64,000 bases of DNA from Leptodactylus fallax. Lineage: Eukaryota; Chordata; Amphibia; Anura; Leptodactylidae. The stretch is taken from assembly GCA_947044405.1 (NCBI GenBank), contig CAMRHE010000657.1:124001-188000 (forward strand), read 5' to 3'. This document shows positions 22,441-34,972 of this stretch, in pieces. Each line of letters opens with the position of its first letter. Position 1 is the stretch's first letter. Both the position numbers and the translations under genes were made by a program. The notes beneath the pieces are model-generated. The model ran no database searches. It worked only from the letters and a program-made list of their open reading frames with translations, and had not been told where the DNA came from.

Positions 22441-23263
22441 TTTAAACTGTCACTAACTTTTCAGACAACTTAGTCTTGTTTCATAGAACATGTAATTCTC
22501 GACCAAAATATTTGCTTTCTGCTGAAAAAAATCTCTAACATTCCTGCCATTAGGTGTCTCCCTTCTACCCTATTTTCAGTTTGCTCCCTGTTGCTAGGGA
22601 AAGTCTGTCCATAGATAGTTAAATACCATCCAGAAGCAAGACAGAATCACAGTGAGTGTAGGGGGAGGTTCTGCTCTGTCTTTATACAGTGAAAGAAGAG
22701 GGGAAGGGTTGATACTCCTCACAGCACATCTGCAAAGCACCTGCTCTGTGCAAAGGACTGATCATTCTGTAAATCTGACAGTTTACAATGTAAGAAAAGT
22801 ATTATATGTACTTGTGTCTATTTCTGGCTGCTTGTGTGATCACAGATGGGATATTCTTCACAGACAGCAAGCAGCTTTCCTGATTGTGCTCATAGTGTGT
22901 TTTTTTTTCCTGTTTTAGCTGCATGCCTGCATGTATTTACTCTGCAGTTTTCACGGATATCCTATATTATAGTCACTTTTCTCAGCTATTTGTTTTCTAT
23001 TGTACAGTTACTACTGGTAGAATTACATATAGAGAAACAACTAGTATCAGGAATAGATAGGGGAGGGGGACAGACTGCTCCTTATTGTACATGCCCATAG
23101 CCTGAGAGACAAATGCAAAATGTGCTGCAGCCATAATGGGGATATTAACAGCAGAAAAACTGATATGACATAATTTATGAAGGTTTGTACAGTCATAGAA
23201 CAGTCTGCCCAGCAAGACCATGCACATATTTCAATTTTTTATGAAAATTCAGGTACCCTTTAA
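22441..23263. mobile_element. Possible 0.8-kb TIR element
   Basis: Left TTTAAACTGTCACTAAC, TTTTCA and right TGAAAATTCAGGTACCC, TTTAAG are imperfect inverted repeats (about 16 of 22 positions). The interior is non-coding. The right end resembles the TTAAAGGGTACC start of TTAAAGGRR-type MITEs. Confidence 0.45.
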
Positions 23264-23644
23264 GTTGTTGACAAAGACAAAGCTGATCTTTACACCGAAC
23301 TTTCTGCAGTCAAATGGTTACATACTTTTGTCATTGCAGAAAAGGTGACTGTTTTCTTCATGCTCTAAAAACTCTGGAGTGCAGCATTAGTGTGTTTTTA
23401 TTTTTAGCCGCCTCAGTACTCTCTTCTATAAGGAGAGAATAACTGCCTTTGTAGATCAGACTACATCATGGAAAATGATAAACTTACGAAAAACAGTTTT
23501 AATGCACAAAAGCCTCTGTTTTTTTAAGAGCACTAAAATTGTGGCTCCTAGACCTGTATTTCCTGTAGAACCAATTATCGTGGATACAAGCGTCATTCTT
23601 AGCTCATCTCTCATTATAATATGCATATTCTGGTTTTGTTAAAC

Positions 23645-23683
<39 letters not shown>

Positions 23684-24479
23684 TTAAAAAACATAAATTT
23701 GCAGTTCTAGGAGGCCCCACTGAGTGGAGCTAAAGATAAAACATTACTGGTAACATTTTATAGAAATAAATAAAAATCTTATTTATTATGCATTTCAATG
23801 TTTTGTTACAATGTTCATCCTGAGCCTACTGATACTTGAATTTAGTGCAAGAAAATGAATTTTCCAAACTTATCAGCCACCTACTAGGCAGATGAGCGGA
23901 GCACTGGTTCTCATTGAGGAGACCCTGGAGATGAATGAAGTCTTAGTTTCAGGCAGTGCTCCATGGAAAAATATATACAAATTATCTCATGTAAACCAGA
24001 GACTATTCCAAAACAAAAAGCAACCCATCCTTACAAAGTAGGGTTTGGTTTGCTGAATGAGATACTTAAGATGCAGCTAGGGCGGAAAACTGGTTCTAAT
24101 GGAAGAGACACAGTAGATGAATGGAACCATATTGGGGTCAATATATCATGACTTGTACGCCAGGCAAACCTTGTGAATATTCCTAAAACAACTCTTGCGA
24201 AGTTTGCCTATCACTAGTAACCATTTTTTTGCCATTGTTGCACAAAAAATTTGTGACTTTTTGCCATCTTTAAAAATGTTTTATTTATAACATTTTTGAA
24301 ATATAAAACAACATAGAAGCGACAACCCTCATAAGGGTCAGAAATGACTGTGGAAGAAGTGGAAGAAAACAGAAAGAGGGTTTACGACTCAAAACATTGG
24401 TCTTTATCTACCAGCACCATGTTGTACGGGGAAAAAGCATGCAAATTGTTTCATGTTATATAGTACCTACATCAATATA
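23264..24479. other. Unique AT-rich DNA with poly(T) tract
   Basis: A run of about 28 T lies at 23648-23676. No exon or RNA gene recognised. Confidence 0.5.
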
Positions 24480-25338
<859 letters not shown>

Positions 25339-25342
25339 TGTG

Positions 25343-25347
25343 TATAT

Positions 25348-25385
<38 letters not shown>

Positions 25386-25405
25386 TATATAGATAGATAG
25401 ATGGA
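25343..25405 (+). repeat. (TA)n and (AGAT)n microsatellite
   Basis: A run of alternating TA directly follows the right TIR of the Tc1 copy, then ATAGATAGATAGATGG. It may have grown from the TA target site. Confidence 0.93.
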
Positions 25406-25607
25406 TAGAACACATATAAACAAACCAAGCAACACACTGCATAGGTAGGCATGCTCACTAGCATATCTGATAATATTCATCACCTAGGCTGAATTCACAT
25501 AGGGTAACAGTAAACCTCATAGTGCATTTGTTTTTTATGTGTAATTTTCATTTTTTTGTGGCACATGCTAACCATAAGCTATAATGGCAAAGATCAGGAA
25601 ATATCCA

Positions 25608-26064
25608 TTAAAGAAGACCTTTCACCACCTCCACCAATTCTAGTTCTTAGCATCTATTAATAGGCTCTGCTCCACTCATTCCAGCACCATTGGAATTTTC
25701 TCTGTAGTCCTCACCATTCCTGAGCAATCAGTGCACTTAGTTTTGTTGCCTGATGTGCTAGTTAAGCTCTGTAATGTCAGAAGGGCGGTGTCAGGCAGGG
25801 GGCGTGATTCAAAGCTCCAATCAGAGGCAGCCAGTGTCAGAGCTCAGAATCACACCCCTTGTCTGCTCCTGTCTGACACCGCCCTCCTGACTGTACAGAG
25901 CCTAAATACAGTAGTATACCAGGCACCAAAACTAACATTATTGATAGCTCAGGAATGGTGGGGGTTAGAGAAAAAATTCCAGTTGTGCCATAATCAGTGG
26001 AGCAGTGACTATTAATTGATGTAAAGAGCTGGACTTGGTGGTGGTGAAAGGTCCTTTTTTTTAA
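25608..26064. mobile_element. Foldback MITE, AGAGGACCTTTCACC family, copy 3, most complete
   Basis: Left TTAAAGAAGACCTTTCACCA and right TGGTGGTGAAAGGTCC, TTTTTTTTAA are inverted and TTAA-bounded. The whole element folds as a long hairpin: GATTCAAAGCTCC... on the left faces GAGCTCAGAATCAC, and CACTTAGTTTTGTTGCCTG faces CAGGCACCAAAACTAAC. About 457 bp, non-coding. The 94-codon plus-strand frame at 25731 is a chance product. Confidence 0.9.
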
Positions 26065-26984
26065 GGGACACCGTTAAAGCCTAAGGGTGAAGGGTGCAAT
26101 TGTTAGGCATCTATAAACTCCTCTTCAATGTATCAGGGGGTTTTCCTGACATATACGCTAATCGCCAACACAAAACATGATGTGAACAGGAGGTCATGTA
26201 AAAGACCAAAGATGACTTCAAGTGAAAGAATCTATAGCATGTCTTCTATATTCTCTGCAGTCACCTTGTATAACCCTTGCATTTTGATGCAGTCAATTCA
26301 CTTCAAAGTGCCCGGGTACAGTAATACTTTCTGCCCAGTGTGTTTCGCCCCCAGTATATGCATTGTGTGTCTTTGTATGATGAGTGATTACTGCCATAGT
26401 AGAGACACATTGGCATCTGCTCTGCGGGGCTCCTCTATCTCATTCAAGGCAGAGACCCACAACACAGCACATTGTATTGAATAGCTTTTCCTTTTTTTTT
26501 CTGTCTTGCACTCGATGTTATTCAAAAGGTTTTTGTTTTTGTGTCTGTCGAAGCTGTCACAACACAGCAGGTGTCACACGTTTCAGGCTTCGCCTTTTAT
26601 TTTGCAGCGTCTGACATAATTACAAGGCAGTGTCGCAGGGTTCGGCTCGCCACCGTGACAGGACACATGCACATTTAGTAGTGTATTAAAGGTAAATGCA
26701 ACAAGTGATGCCTGGAAAGACATCCAGATCAGCCAGATAGAGGAAAAGGCTCTCGGCTGGGCAGCACAAGATTTATAGCTTAAGAGCTTTTGGCAGAAAA
26801 TTCTCTCTGGTGTGATTTTGTACTGTAAATGTTACAGAGCCAGGTCACCTAAATATTCTTCTCTCAGTAGAGAGACTATTGCCCCTGCAAATGCTGCATG
26901 GAAAATTATTCTGCCTTGACCACGAGGACCAGGCGCCCTTTTCTGCTGCTCTTTGTTACACATTCATGCCTTGGAAATTCTAGA
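26065..26984. other. Unique DNA, candidate conserved non-coding segment
   Basis: No repeat family recognised. The stretch 26790-26960 (TTCTCTCTGGTGTGATTTTG, AATGCTGCATGGAAAATTAT) has the mixed, AT-balanced composition often seen in conserved non-coding elements. Cross-species alignment is needed. A 118-codon plus-strand frame at 26128 has no recognised domain. Confidence 0.35.
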
Positions 26985-27927
26985 TATACACACATGGACA
27001 AAATTGTTGGTACCCCTCGTTTAATGAAAGAAAAAACCACAATGGTCACAGAAATAACTTGAATCTGACAAAAGTAATAATATATAAAAATTCTATGAAA
27101 ATGAACAAATGAAAGTCAGACATTGCTTTTCAACCATGCTTCAACAGAATTTTTTTTAAAAAGAAAACTCATGAAACAGGCCTGGACAGAAATGATGGTT
27201 CCCTTAACTTAATATTATGTTGCACAACCTTTTGAGGCAATTGCTGCAATCAAACGATTTCTGTAACTGTCATTGAGACTTCTGCACCTCTCAGCAGGTA
27301 TTTTGGCCACTCCTCATGAGCAAACTGCTCCAGTTGTCTCGGTTGTGAAGGGTGCCTTTTCCAGACGGCATGTTCAGCTCCTTCCAAAGATGCTCAATAG
27401 GATTTAGGTCAGGGCTCATAGAAGGCCACTTCAGAATAGTCCAATGTTTTCCTCTTAAACATTCTTGGGTGTTTTTAGTTGTGTGTTTTGGGTCCTTATC
27501 CTGTTGCAAGACCCATGACCTGCGACTGAGACCAAGCTTTCTGACACTGGGCAGCACATTTCTCTCTAGAATCCCTTGATAGTCTTGAGATTTCATTGTA
27601 CCCTGCACAGATTCAAGACACCCTGTGGCTGATGCAGTAAAGCAGCCTCAGAACATAACAGAGCCTCCTCCATGTTTCACAGGAGGGACAGTGTTCTTTT
27701 CAAGATAGGCTTCATTTTTCCTTCTGTGAACATAGAGCTGATGTGCCTTTCCCAAAAATTTAGATTTTTGTCTCATCTGTCCATAGGACATTCTCCCAGA
27801 AGCTTTGTGGCTTGTCAACTTGTAGTTTGGCAAATTTCAGTATGGCTTTTTTAAGTTATTTCTGTGACCATTGTGGGTTTTTCTTTCATTAAACGAGGGG
27901 TACCAACAATTTTGTCCACATGTGTAT
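26985..27927 (-). mobile_element. Tc1-type transposon copy 2, internally deleted (0.94 kb)
   Basis: Left TATACACACATGGACAAAAT and right ATTTTGTCCACATGTGTAT are inverted, with the same inner TIR as copy 1 (TTGTTGGTACCCCTCG). It lacks the same N-terminal coding half, but the junctions differ slightly: this copy has AAAAAAGCCATACTG at the right junction. It keeps about 70 bp near 27150-27210 (including ATGAAACAGGCCTGGAC) that copy 1 lacks. Same orientation as copy 1. Confidence 0.93.
27215..27833 (-). pseudogene. Tc1 transposase catalytic domain, degraded
   Basis: The minus strand shows the same catalytic domain as copy 1, including LQQDKDPKHT and [14 protein letters not shown]. It carries a stop right after WTDETKI, where a glutamate codon became TAA, and frameshifts near the KELNMPSGK region and in the spacer before EAYLEKN. 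QQDND has become QQDKD. The N-terminal half is absent. Not functional. Confidence 0.88.
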
Positions 27928-28273
27928 GTCTAGGGAATGACATGTGAGGGAATGTTGTACTATATTTTATATAAAAATGATAACTTCTTCTTCAAACGTG
28001 GGAGTTTTAGCATGTGGCTATTTGGAAAATTTCCCAAAAGATCGCCAGGAGTAGGAATTGTACTATTGTGTCTTACTCATATGTCTGCATTTTGTGCATG
28101 TGGCATTGAGACATATGCCTCCTGGTGAATAAGGCGTATCTCTGGACCACCCTGTGCCAGAAACATGAACTCTACACAATTTTTGGTGTAACTTGGCCAT
28201 TGGAGGTCCTGTCCTCTCCGCTACATTCTGCCTTCTCCGTACCCACTTTTCATAGAAATGGCAATGATGGCTT
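27928..28273. other. Unique DNA, no gene seen
   Basis: Chance open frames only. Confidence 0.5.
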
Positions 28274-28345
28274 AGGCTAAGGCCCCATGTAGCGGGCCAC
28301 AGCAAAAAAGCGCTGCGGGAAAAAAACGCGGTGGAAGGTATTACG
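28274..28345 (+). repeat. Palindromic repeat, CCCCACGT-ended family (left end only)
   Basis: GGCTAAGGCCCCATGTAGCG, GGCCACAGCAAAAAAGCGC and TGCGGGAAAAAAACGCGG match the left end of the family. The remainder is absent. Confidence 0.75.
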
Positions 28346-29781
28346 CCACTAATTTATCTTGTAGTCTAACCTAACATTCATACAACCGAGTTTCAGCCGT
28401 GAAACTTGGCCCATGTGTTGGCCCCCGGCCAGAACAGTATGCAGGGAGATGGACTCCTAGCAATATAGTTACTTATGATCACTTGGTTGTGTGAATTGGG
28501 GTAGCAGGTAGTGGACACATAATCAGCCACGTAGTGAGACATATACACACATGATATAGATTCCTCTCTGGTATATATAAGAATTGTATATCAGTTGCCA
28601 GATACAGTGTGCTAACCAAACAGAAAACCTAAGTGGCACTGATAGTGTATTGGTGGAAAGTTTATTTTGGCATACTGTTATGTCCTAAGATTAGAAAGTA
28701 ACCATACTTTAGATTTTTTTCTAAGTTAGTAGCACAAGTCAATATATGAAACTTTGTAATATATCTTGTCAAAGAAAAATGCCCTTTTCTCCACATTTCA
28801 GCTTATTGATGAGTCTGATTTTTCTCTCATAACGTATATTACTAATTAGTTTCTAATATTTGTCTCTACTATTCATTTCTGAAAAGAAAATTGAAACAAT
28901 GTTTACTATTTAAGGGAGTATTCCAGCCAAAAGCATGTACACTTTCTATTTGTATCTGTCCTCGTAAAACATAAAAATGGAAGCTCCCTTCTGCCTGCCA
29001 TTCATTCCTTAGGCGGAAAAAATAATGCAGCATGTAGTGTTATTTTTCCATCAGAAAAATGAAAAGCAAACGGAGTTGGCCTTTCATTTTCTGTCTGCCA
29101 ATTAGAGAAAATTTTGCATTCATTGTACTGATCCTCTGATAAATCAGGACAAAAGACTTACACTGAGAGTGTGAACTTAGCCTTAGTAATGCTGTGATAT
29201 ACATGGTTCTATTAGTGCAGAATAGTATATGTTGAAGTCGATACCTAAAGACCCACAAGTCAGAGTTGCCTTTGTCATCTGTGGTCACATGTGGCAACAA
29301 CAGGTGAAAACACTTTGGCAGATGTGGCCATGCCCTGGATACACTGAATAGCCCATGTGTATATAGTGTCAGGATCTGGGGTGCTGGGTGGGCTGACATG
29401 AACACAGACTCCAAGGTATTAGTCCAAGTATTGAGTTTTATTCACTAAGTACATGCAGCATACCAGAAACCAAAAAAAAAAAAAAAAATACTTGCCCGTC
29501 TGGGCTCTAACTGAACAGAAATAGGTTACCTCACCTAGAATAGGAACAAGTTCAAACAGTCAGATTGTCTTCCAGCAGTAGCCACTTTCTTTGTGACTTT
29601 CCAGCCAAGCTCTGCCACAGTCTGCTCTCCTAGCAGACTTCTTATATCCCCTTAAGGAGGAGATCCCAGTCAGCTGGGTTTCTTCCAGGAGTGTCCACAA
29701 GTTGTGGACTGGAGGGGATGGGAATGGCAGGTCCCACTACCAACCTACCCGCCATTTTTCCAGTCATCGGCTTACAATAGA
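28346..29781. other. Unique DNA with minor repeat traces
   Basis: ATGAAACTTTGTAATATATC near 28746 resembles the inner arm of the MITE at 61021. A poly(A) tract lies at 29472-29487. A 124-codon minus-strand frame at 29040 has no recognised domain. No gene supported. Confidence 0.4.
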
Positions 29782-29996
29782 TTAAGGTTGAGGCTCCACA
29801 TTGCAGAAATGCAGCTTTTTTTTTTGCAGATTTTGTTGCGTTTTTTTTTTAGCCAAAGCCAGAAGTGGTAGAAGCATAAGTGCTTTCTATAGATTTCCCA
29901 TTCCTTTTGTAGACATTTTTGACTTTGGCTCAAAAAACCACAACAAAATCTGCAACTAAAAAATCTGCGTTTCCGCAACGTGGGGCTTCAGCTTAA
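29782..29996. mobile_element. Hairpin MITE, TTAA-flanked, CCCACGTTGC-ended
   Basis: Left TTAAGGTTGAGGCTCCACAT and right ACGTGGGGCTTCAGCTTAA are inverted. The arms continue as GCAGATTTTGTTGCG against CAACAAAATCTGC and AGCCAAAGCCAGAAG against TTTTTGACTTTGGCT. A 215-bp near-palindrome with no coding capacity. Confidence 0.85.
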
Positions 29997-30067
29997 AAGC
30001 AAATTTTCTGAACAGCAATATTTCACTTATGTGACTAACTAATGTACAACAGCATATAAGTGGTTTA

Positions 30068-30290
30068 TGGCTGAGGCCCCACGTTGCAGAAACACAGCTT
30101 TTTTTGTTGCAGAGTTTGCTGCGGTCTTTTAAACCAAAGCCAAGAGTGGCTACAAAAGGAATGGGAAATATCTAGGAAGTTCTTATACTTCTCCCTTCTG
30201 CTCAATCCACTCCTGTCTTTGGCTCAAAAAAATCGCAGCAAAATCTGCAACAAAAAAAAGTTGCATTTCCGCAACGTGGGGCCTCAGCCC
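30068..30290. mobile_element. Hairpin MITE, CCCACGTTGC-ended, second copy
   Basis: GGCTGAGGCCCCACGTTGCA at the left mirrors GCAACGTGGGGCCTCAGCC at the right. Inner arms AACCAAAGCCAAGAGTGG and CTGTCTTTGGCTC pair as in the copy at 29782. Confidence 0.88.
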
Positions 30291-30473
30291 GAGGCTAAGG
30301 CCCCACGTAGTGGGCCGTAACGATAAAGCACTGCAGAAAAAAAAGCGTCAGAAACACATCACCGTTTTTCCTGCAGCGCTTTTCACAGTTTTCCCCTGCG
30401 GACTTTCTACCTCTATTATACTTTAAAACATCGCGGTTTATACGTTTATGCCACGTGGGGCTTCAGCCTAAGG
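30291..30473. repeat. CCCCACGT-ended palindromic repeat, short copy
   Basis: GAGGCTAAGGCCCCACGTAG at the left and CCACGTGGGGCTTCAGCCTA at the right are inverted. The middle holds the CAGCGCTTTTCACAG and CTTTCTACCTCTATTATAC segments of the larger family. It abuts the previous MITE without a gap. Confidence 0.82.
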
Positions 30474-30507
30474 AGATTTTAGTGCTGGTAGGCTGCCTTT
30501 AAAGCTT

Positions 30508-30918
30508 AAAGGGAACCTGTCAGGGTGATTTGGGACTCTAAACCATCCACAGGTCCTTATAGACCAAGGGTTCAGTATTCTAAATAGCCCACTTTTTAAT
30601 GTTATCTGTGCCTGCTATAAAAATAAAAAACATTTATACTTACCCGTCTCCTATAGTCCCGGGATCGGTGCAGTTCTTCAGGGACGCTGGAGGAGTACAT
30701 CTCAGCTTCAGTGCACATGTAGTGGACTGATGGCGCATGCACAGTGAAGCCGGAGTGTAGGTTCCCAACTTCACTGAAGGAATTGCGCCAGCGCTGGGAG
30801 CATCAGAGAGGTCAATGCCACTTATGCTTAGATAAGCATAAAGGTTTTTGTTTTTTTTTAATGTGGGCACGGCGTTGCTATAGGTCTATACGGGACATTA
30901 AACCTGACAGGTTCCCTC
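30508..30918. mobile_element. MITE with AAAGGGAACCTGTCAGG ends
   Basis: Left TTAAAGGGAACCTGTCAGG and right AAACCTGACAGGTTCCCTC are inverted repeats. Inner arms AGCTTCAGTGCACATGTAG and GCATGCACAGTGAAGCCGG also pair, and CATTTATACTTACCC is a feature of related frog repeats. It fits the TTAAAGGRR end of T2/Kolobok-type MITEs. Non-coding. Confidence 0.85.
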
Positions 30919-31753
30919 AGCTCAGTTTATCATCATTATACATGAGCCATGCAAAATACTAACTCTTCATACCGCACCTGCAAGTCCTTACAGCCAGTGA
31001 TAACACTAAGCTATCCATATGGAACTAATACTGAAATTTTTAGGAGTCTATAAATATACAGACCCAAAGGATGACGTTTGGCATCCTGCGGGGTCCAAAT
31101 CTATAAGATCAATAACATAGTAGAAGACGTAGTGGAAGACAAGCTAGACTTTGTATGACCAGGAGCTTCGACTACCTTGGAAGGTTTGAGAATAAGGCCA
31201 AATTATTCTTTATCCAGTAACCTCTGATTCTCCAGAGCTGCAAATCACAGCCGGCTAATTAGGGAAATGGATACAAGATAAGAAAATCAAAGGATTAGGC
31301 AGGTGCAAGGGTGACTCAACCTCAGCGCAACTCTTTCACTGCCAGAAATCCCTGCAGCTTTCCAACAAGAAAAAGTACTGCAGGATGAAGCTGCCTTACA
31401 ACAAAGACAAAGACACCAAAATCGCCTATTGATTCATCGATATTGATTGAATCGATCAATTTTTTTGATCATAGGTAAAACTGATGACTAATTAGATTGA
31501 GTTAAGTCCATAGAGCTTAAAGGGATTGGCATGTGACAACAATCCTAAATTAAAGCTTCCCCTGGTCAGGATGAATACTCAATGTGGTTCCTGCCTTGCG
31601 CAAGTCCGTGCCGCCAATGTTTACAATTACGTTTTTAAACTTTTATTGATTATGGTTTGTTACCTTGTTGCCAGTTCTTCGGTTTTACTGGTTGACCCCT
31701 ACTGATTTGGACCTAAAGATAAGTGATCAATATTACAGTCCCAGAAAACCTCT
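30919..31753. other. Unique DNA, no gene seen
   Basis: Non-repetitive, no recognised exon. ATCGATATTGATTGAATCGA at about 31437 is a short AT-rich near-palindrome. Confidence 0.5.
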
Positions 31754-32105
31754 TTAATGGGGTTATCCATGATTTTTTATGGCCCATCTTTAGAATAGGC
31801 CATAAATCCATAGATCATTGGGGTGCTGTACAGTGCACGGAGCCAGTAAAAAATGGTATAGTAGCCCGATGGCATTACTGCAGCTCAGCAGTAACTTGAC
31901 TTCAATGGGAGCAAAACTATAGTAATAGCTGCTGGACCACTGTGGAGGGCCCGACGCTATCTGTTTCTGGCTCTGTGCACTGTAGAGACGCTCTGTATAC
32001 CTCCAAAAATTTGATCCATGCAGGGGCTGGCTGTTGGTTCCCACCAATCAAATGTCTATGGCCAATTTTAAGGAATTTTAAATAAATCATGGACAACCCC
32101 TTTAA
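31754..32105. mobile_element. MITE with TTAATGGGGTTATCCATGA ends
   Basis: Left TTAATGGGGTTATCCATGAT and right ATCATGGACAACCCCTTTAA are inverted. Further in, GGCCCATCTTTAGAATAGGC and CATAAATCCATAGATCATTG face CAATCAAATGTCTATGG. TTAA occurs at both ends. Non-coding. Confidence 0.85.
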
Positions 32106-32289
32106 GTCTTGGGCCACGAATAGAGGTTCACTGGCTTAAGGTGGGTTTTTGCCGCAGGTTTAATCCTTGTGACTGGAGCAGTTTTCAGTTTTTAACTCCG
32201 CACTATAGAATTTGCAACAGTATTTGAGACTTTGTGGGTTGTAAACCTGCAGCACAAAACATTTTGTTCCACTTCACTGCTACTTAATG

Positions 32290-32565
32290 GGTTGTCTGGG
32301 AAATACAGTTTTTTTCTTGGAGACTGGGGAAGGTGAAAAAAAATACAAAACGAAAACCATATTCACTTGTCCTTGGCGCATCGGTGTCTCCCACCGCTGT
32401 CTGGTTCTGTAGCACTCAGGGGCTTCTTCCAATAGAAGTTCTCATTAAATTAGGGCATCATTATCAAGTTATTGGGGGCCTGACACCTGGCACCCCCACC
32501 GATCAGCTGGTTTCAGATAGGTCATCAGTATCAAAAGCCCTGAAAACATCTTTAAACTATAAAAA
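32290..32565. repeat. GGTGGGGGTGCC-type repeat
   Basis: Starts GGGTTGTCTGGGAAATAC and contains GGCACCCCCACCGATCAG and AGATAGGTCATCAGTATC, typical of the TTAAAGGGG-ended foldback group. It ends AAAACATCTTTAA. Confidence 0.55.
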
Positions 32566-34074
32566 TATTCAGTGGTAATAATGAATCTATGTATGCATTG
32601 GTTGCCTGGCTCATGGGGTTGGCCTAGACCTGTCTAAGCAGAGAAGACTGTACAACTCTTTACTGTACTTGTGGCTCTCGGACCAAATTTAATTCCAGCA
32701 AATATAATTTAATCTGGGTGAAAATAACTTATTTCCCTAGTTGTAGTGAAGTTTTCTTTTACTTTGGATTTCGCTGACTCTATTCTTCTAGGGCTACATC
32801 TGAACATGATATACCGGATGACACTTTTAGTAAAGATGATGTTTTCCAGACTTTGTTACAATGTTACAAATGGAAATATCATCATTTATCAGGTTCATCT
32901 AGGAAAACAGTAAATCTGTAACAATTACAGTCCATATATGTGCAGCATATCCAGATCTCCCATATCATATGGAGCGTTTCTTTGTATCTGAAAATAACCG
33001 CGGTGAGATTATTATTTTTAGAATCATTCTAAGACTTAAATCTGGTGGAATTTTTTTATTTTAGGTCAAAAGATGGGCTTATTTTTAATGCATTGAAAAA
33101 CTCTTACGCATTCACAGTCTCTTAGTAAGTCATTATCACAAACAACAGCTAACTGTATAGTCACATAAAGAGTGGATGCCGTTACAAAAATAGGAGGCTT
33201 TGGGAGCCCTGCCGTGAATTTCTATATGCAGATATACACTATAAATACTTTAAGGATTAGCTGTTGCTTGCTTGATACAGATTGTTAAAGCTACGTCCAT
33301 ACCCACCTGCCAGTAAAGGATCATTCAGCTCTTTCATCTGTAGACGTGCCTGTCTCTTTAAGCCGGAGTACTCCTTTGCAATCAGCAGAAGAGATCTGAG
33401 TTTCCATTAGGTTCCCGTTAATCAGCTAAAGGTCCAGAGACATAATTGGCGCCCAACCCATTACTTCCATATGGCAGCACACAATTACAAGGCGGCAGAT
33501 TTAGTTTTGATTTGACTCTAGTATTCAGTCTTAAGTATCATCTACCGATATATATGATCTAAATCAACACTTGAAACTAAGGATGAGGAGATGGTGGAGG
33601 AGTCAATCAAGCAATAAGTCATTTCCCGAGAGGTATATTATAGTACATTTCTTCTCTGATTTAGAGTGCTCTTATTCACAGCTTTTTCCTAGCATCAGAT
33701 TGACCTAATATGTACTTTTCTCTTTGGAAGACTAAAGGCAGCCATTTTGAATTTGGAAACTGAATTGTAACCTGTACTTTATTCCAGTGCTCTAGTTTCT
33801 ATAATTATTCTGCCCTATTAGGTGATCCTATAGGGGAAGTAGTCTAATTGTCATCTAATACCACCGTCATGCTTGTATGTACAGGGAATTGTAGATTTGT
33901 GCTATATGGATATATACAGAAAATAGAAATGCTCTACTTATAATCAGAGTCATACATTATAGGGGCCTTGTTATGTAGCAGGGAGACCTTGTGGTTCCCA
34001 CTGTTACCCCTGCACCCCCTATTGCCAGATCCTTGCTAATAATGTCCTGGTCAGAATTGAGCATTTAAAGAGGA
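32566..34074. other. Unique DNA, candidate conserved segment at 33280-33510
   Basis: The 33280-33510 stretch (CTGTCTCTTTAAGCCGGAG, GACATAATTGGCGCCCAAC) is non-repetitive and has the look of a conserved non-coding element, not provable by eye. No exon supported. Confidence 0.35.
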
Positions 34075-34972
34075 CCTTTCTCCACTTCCACCAACTCCAT
34101 TTATTTCCATTCTTTATTTTTAACTTTTTTTCTGTCTCACAAGGGGACTTGATCCTGAGATCTGCTGATCCCCAGTTCAATGTACTGCAATACTATGGCT
34201 CCCTATGTGCAATAGGGATAGGCAGCCAGGATGCTGTGATTGCTATTGATCAAATCATCTGAGGGGTTAAGCCGTCGGAGTCCGAGTATTTTCCAATTCT
34301 GGTGGCTATTCCTGGGCTGTATGATACATAATAGTACAGCGCACAGCAGGAAGGAGTTAATTTATTTATTTTGCTTACTTATATAGCACCATCATATTCC
34401 GCAGCGCTTTACAGACATTGACAGTCACTGTCCCATATAGGGCTCACAATCTACATTCCCTATCAGGATGTCTTTGGAGTGTGGGAGGAAACCGGAGTAC
34501 CCGGAGGAAACCCACACAAACACCAGGAGAACATACAAACTCCTTGCAGATGTTGTCCATGGCCGGATTCGTACCTAGGACTCCAATAGACTGTGTTGCA
34601 GTTGGAATTTTTTTTTCTAGCTTCACAGACAGCGAACATGTCCCATTTTTTTATTGGTCCGTTAAAAAAAGGCAATGTCTATGTACCCATTGACTGTTCT
34701 AAAAACAGAAGTGTGCATGGGGCCTTAGGCTCTGTCCAGTCAGAGTCAGACCATGTTAGAGATCACACCTCTTTGTCTGCTCCTGCCTGACACCACCCAC
34801 TTGACAGTAGAGAGCCTAATTGGCACATCAGGGACCAAAAGTAACTGCACTGATTGCTCAGGAACGGTGGGGGCTAGAGAAAAAATTCCATCTGCCCCAG
34901 AATCAGTGGAGTGGATCCTATCAAAGAATGTGAAGAACTGGAGTTGGTGGAGATGGTGAGACGTCCTCTTAA
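34075..34972. repeat. Foldback MITE, AGAGGACCTTTCACC family, copy 4, disrupted
   Basis: The left end TTAAAGAGGACCTTTCTCCA stops at about 34133. Left-arm sequence GCAGTTGGAATTTTTTTTC reappears at about 34601, and the right arm CTCCTGCCTGACACCACCC to GAGTTGGTGGAGATGG, ending in CTTAA, runs from about 34729 to 34972. Between lies a SINE fragment (34357-34590) and about 220 bp of other sequence. The element has been broken by insertion and rearrangement. Confidence 0.7.
34357..34590 (-). mobile_element. tRNA-derived SINE, head truncated
   Basis: On the minus strand the 3' tail is GCGCTGCGGAATATGATGG, TGCTATATAAGTAAGC, then AAATAAATAAA. The body contains GTGGGTTTCCTCCGGGTAC and TTTCCTCCCACACTCC. 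The 5' part is lost in the box B region (ATCCGGCC replaces the expected GGTTCAAATCC), so the tRNA-like head with box A is missing. The copy at 44151 keeps it. Confidence 0.82.

Noticed and set aside
26128..26484. 118-codon plus-strand frame
   Set aside because: No recognisable domain, no splice or promoter context, and ordinary composition. Likely chance.
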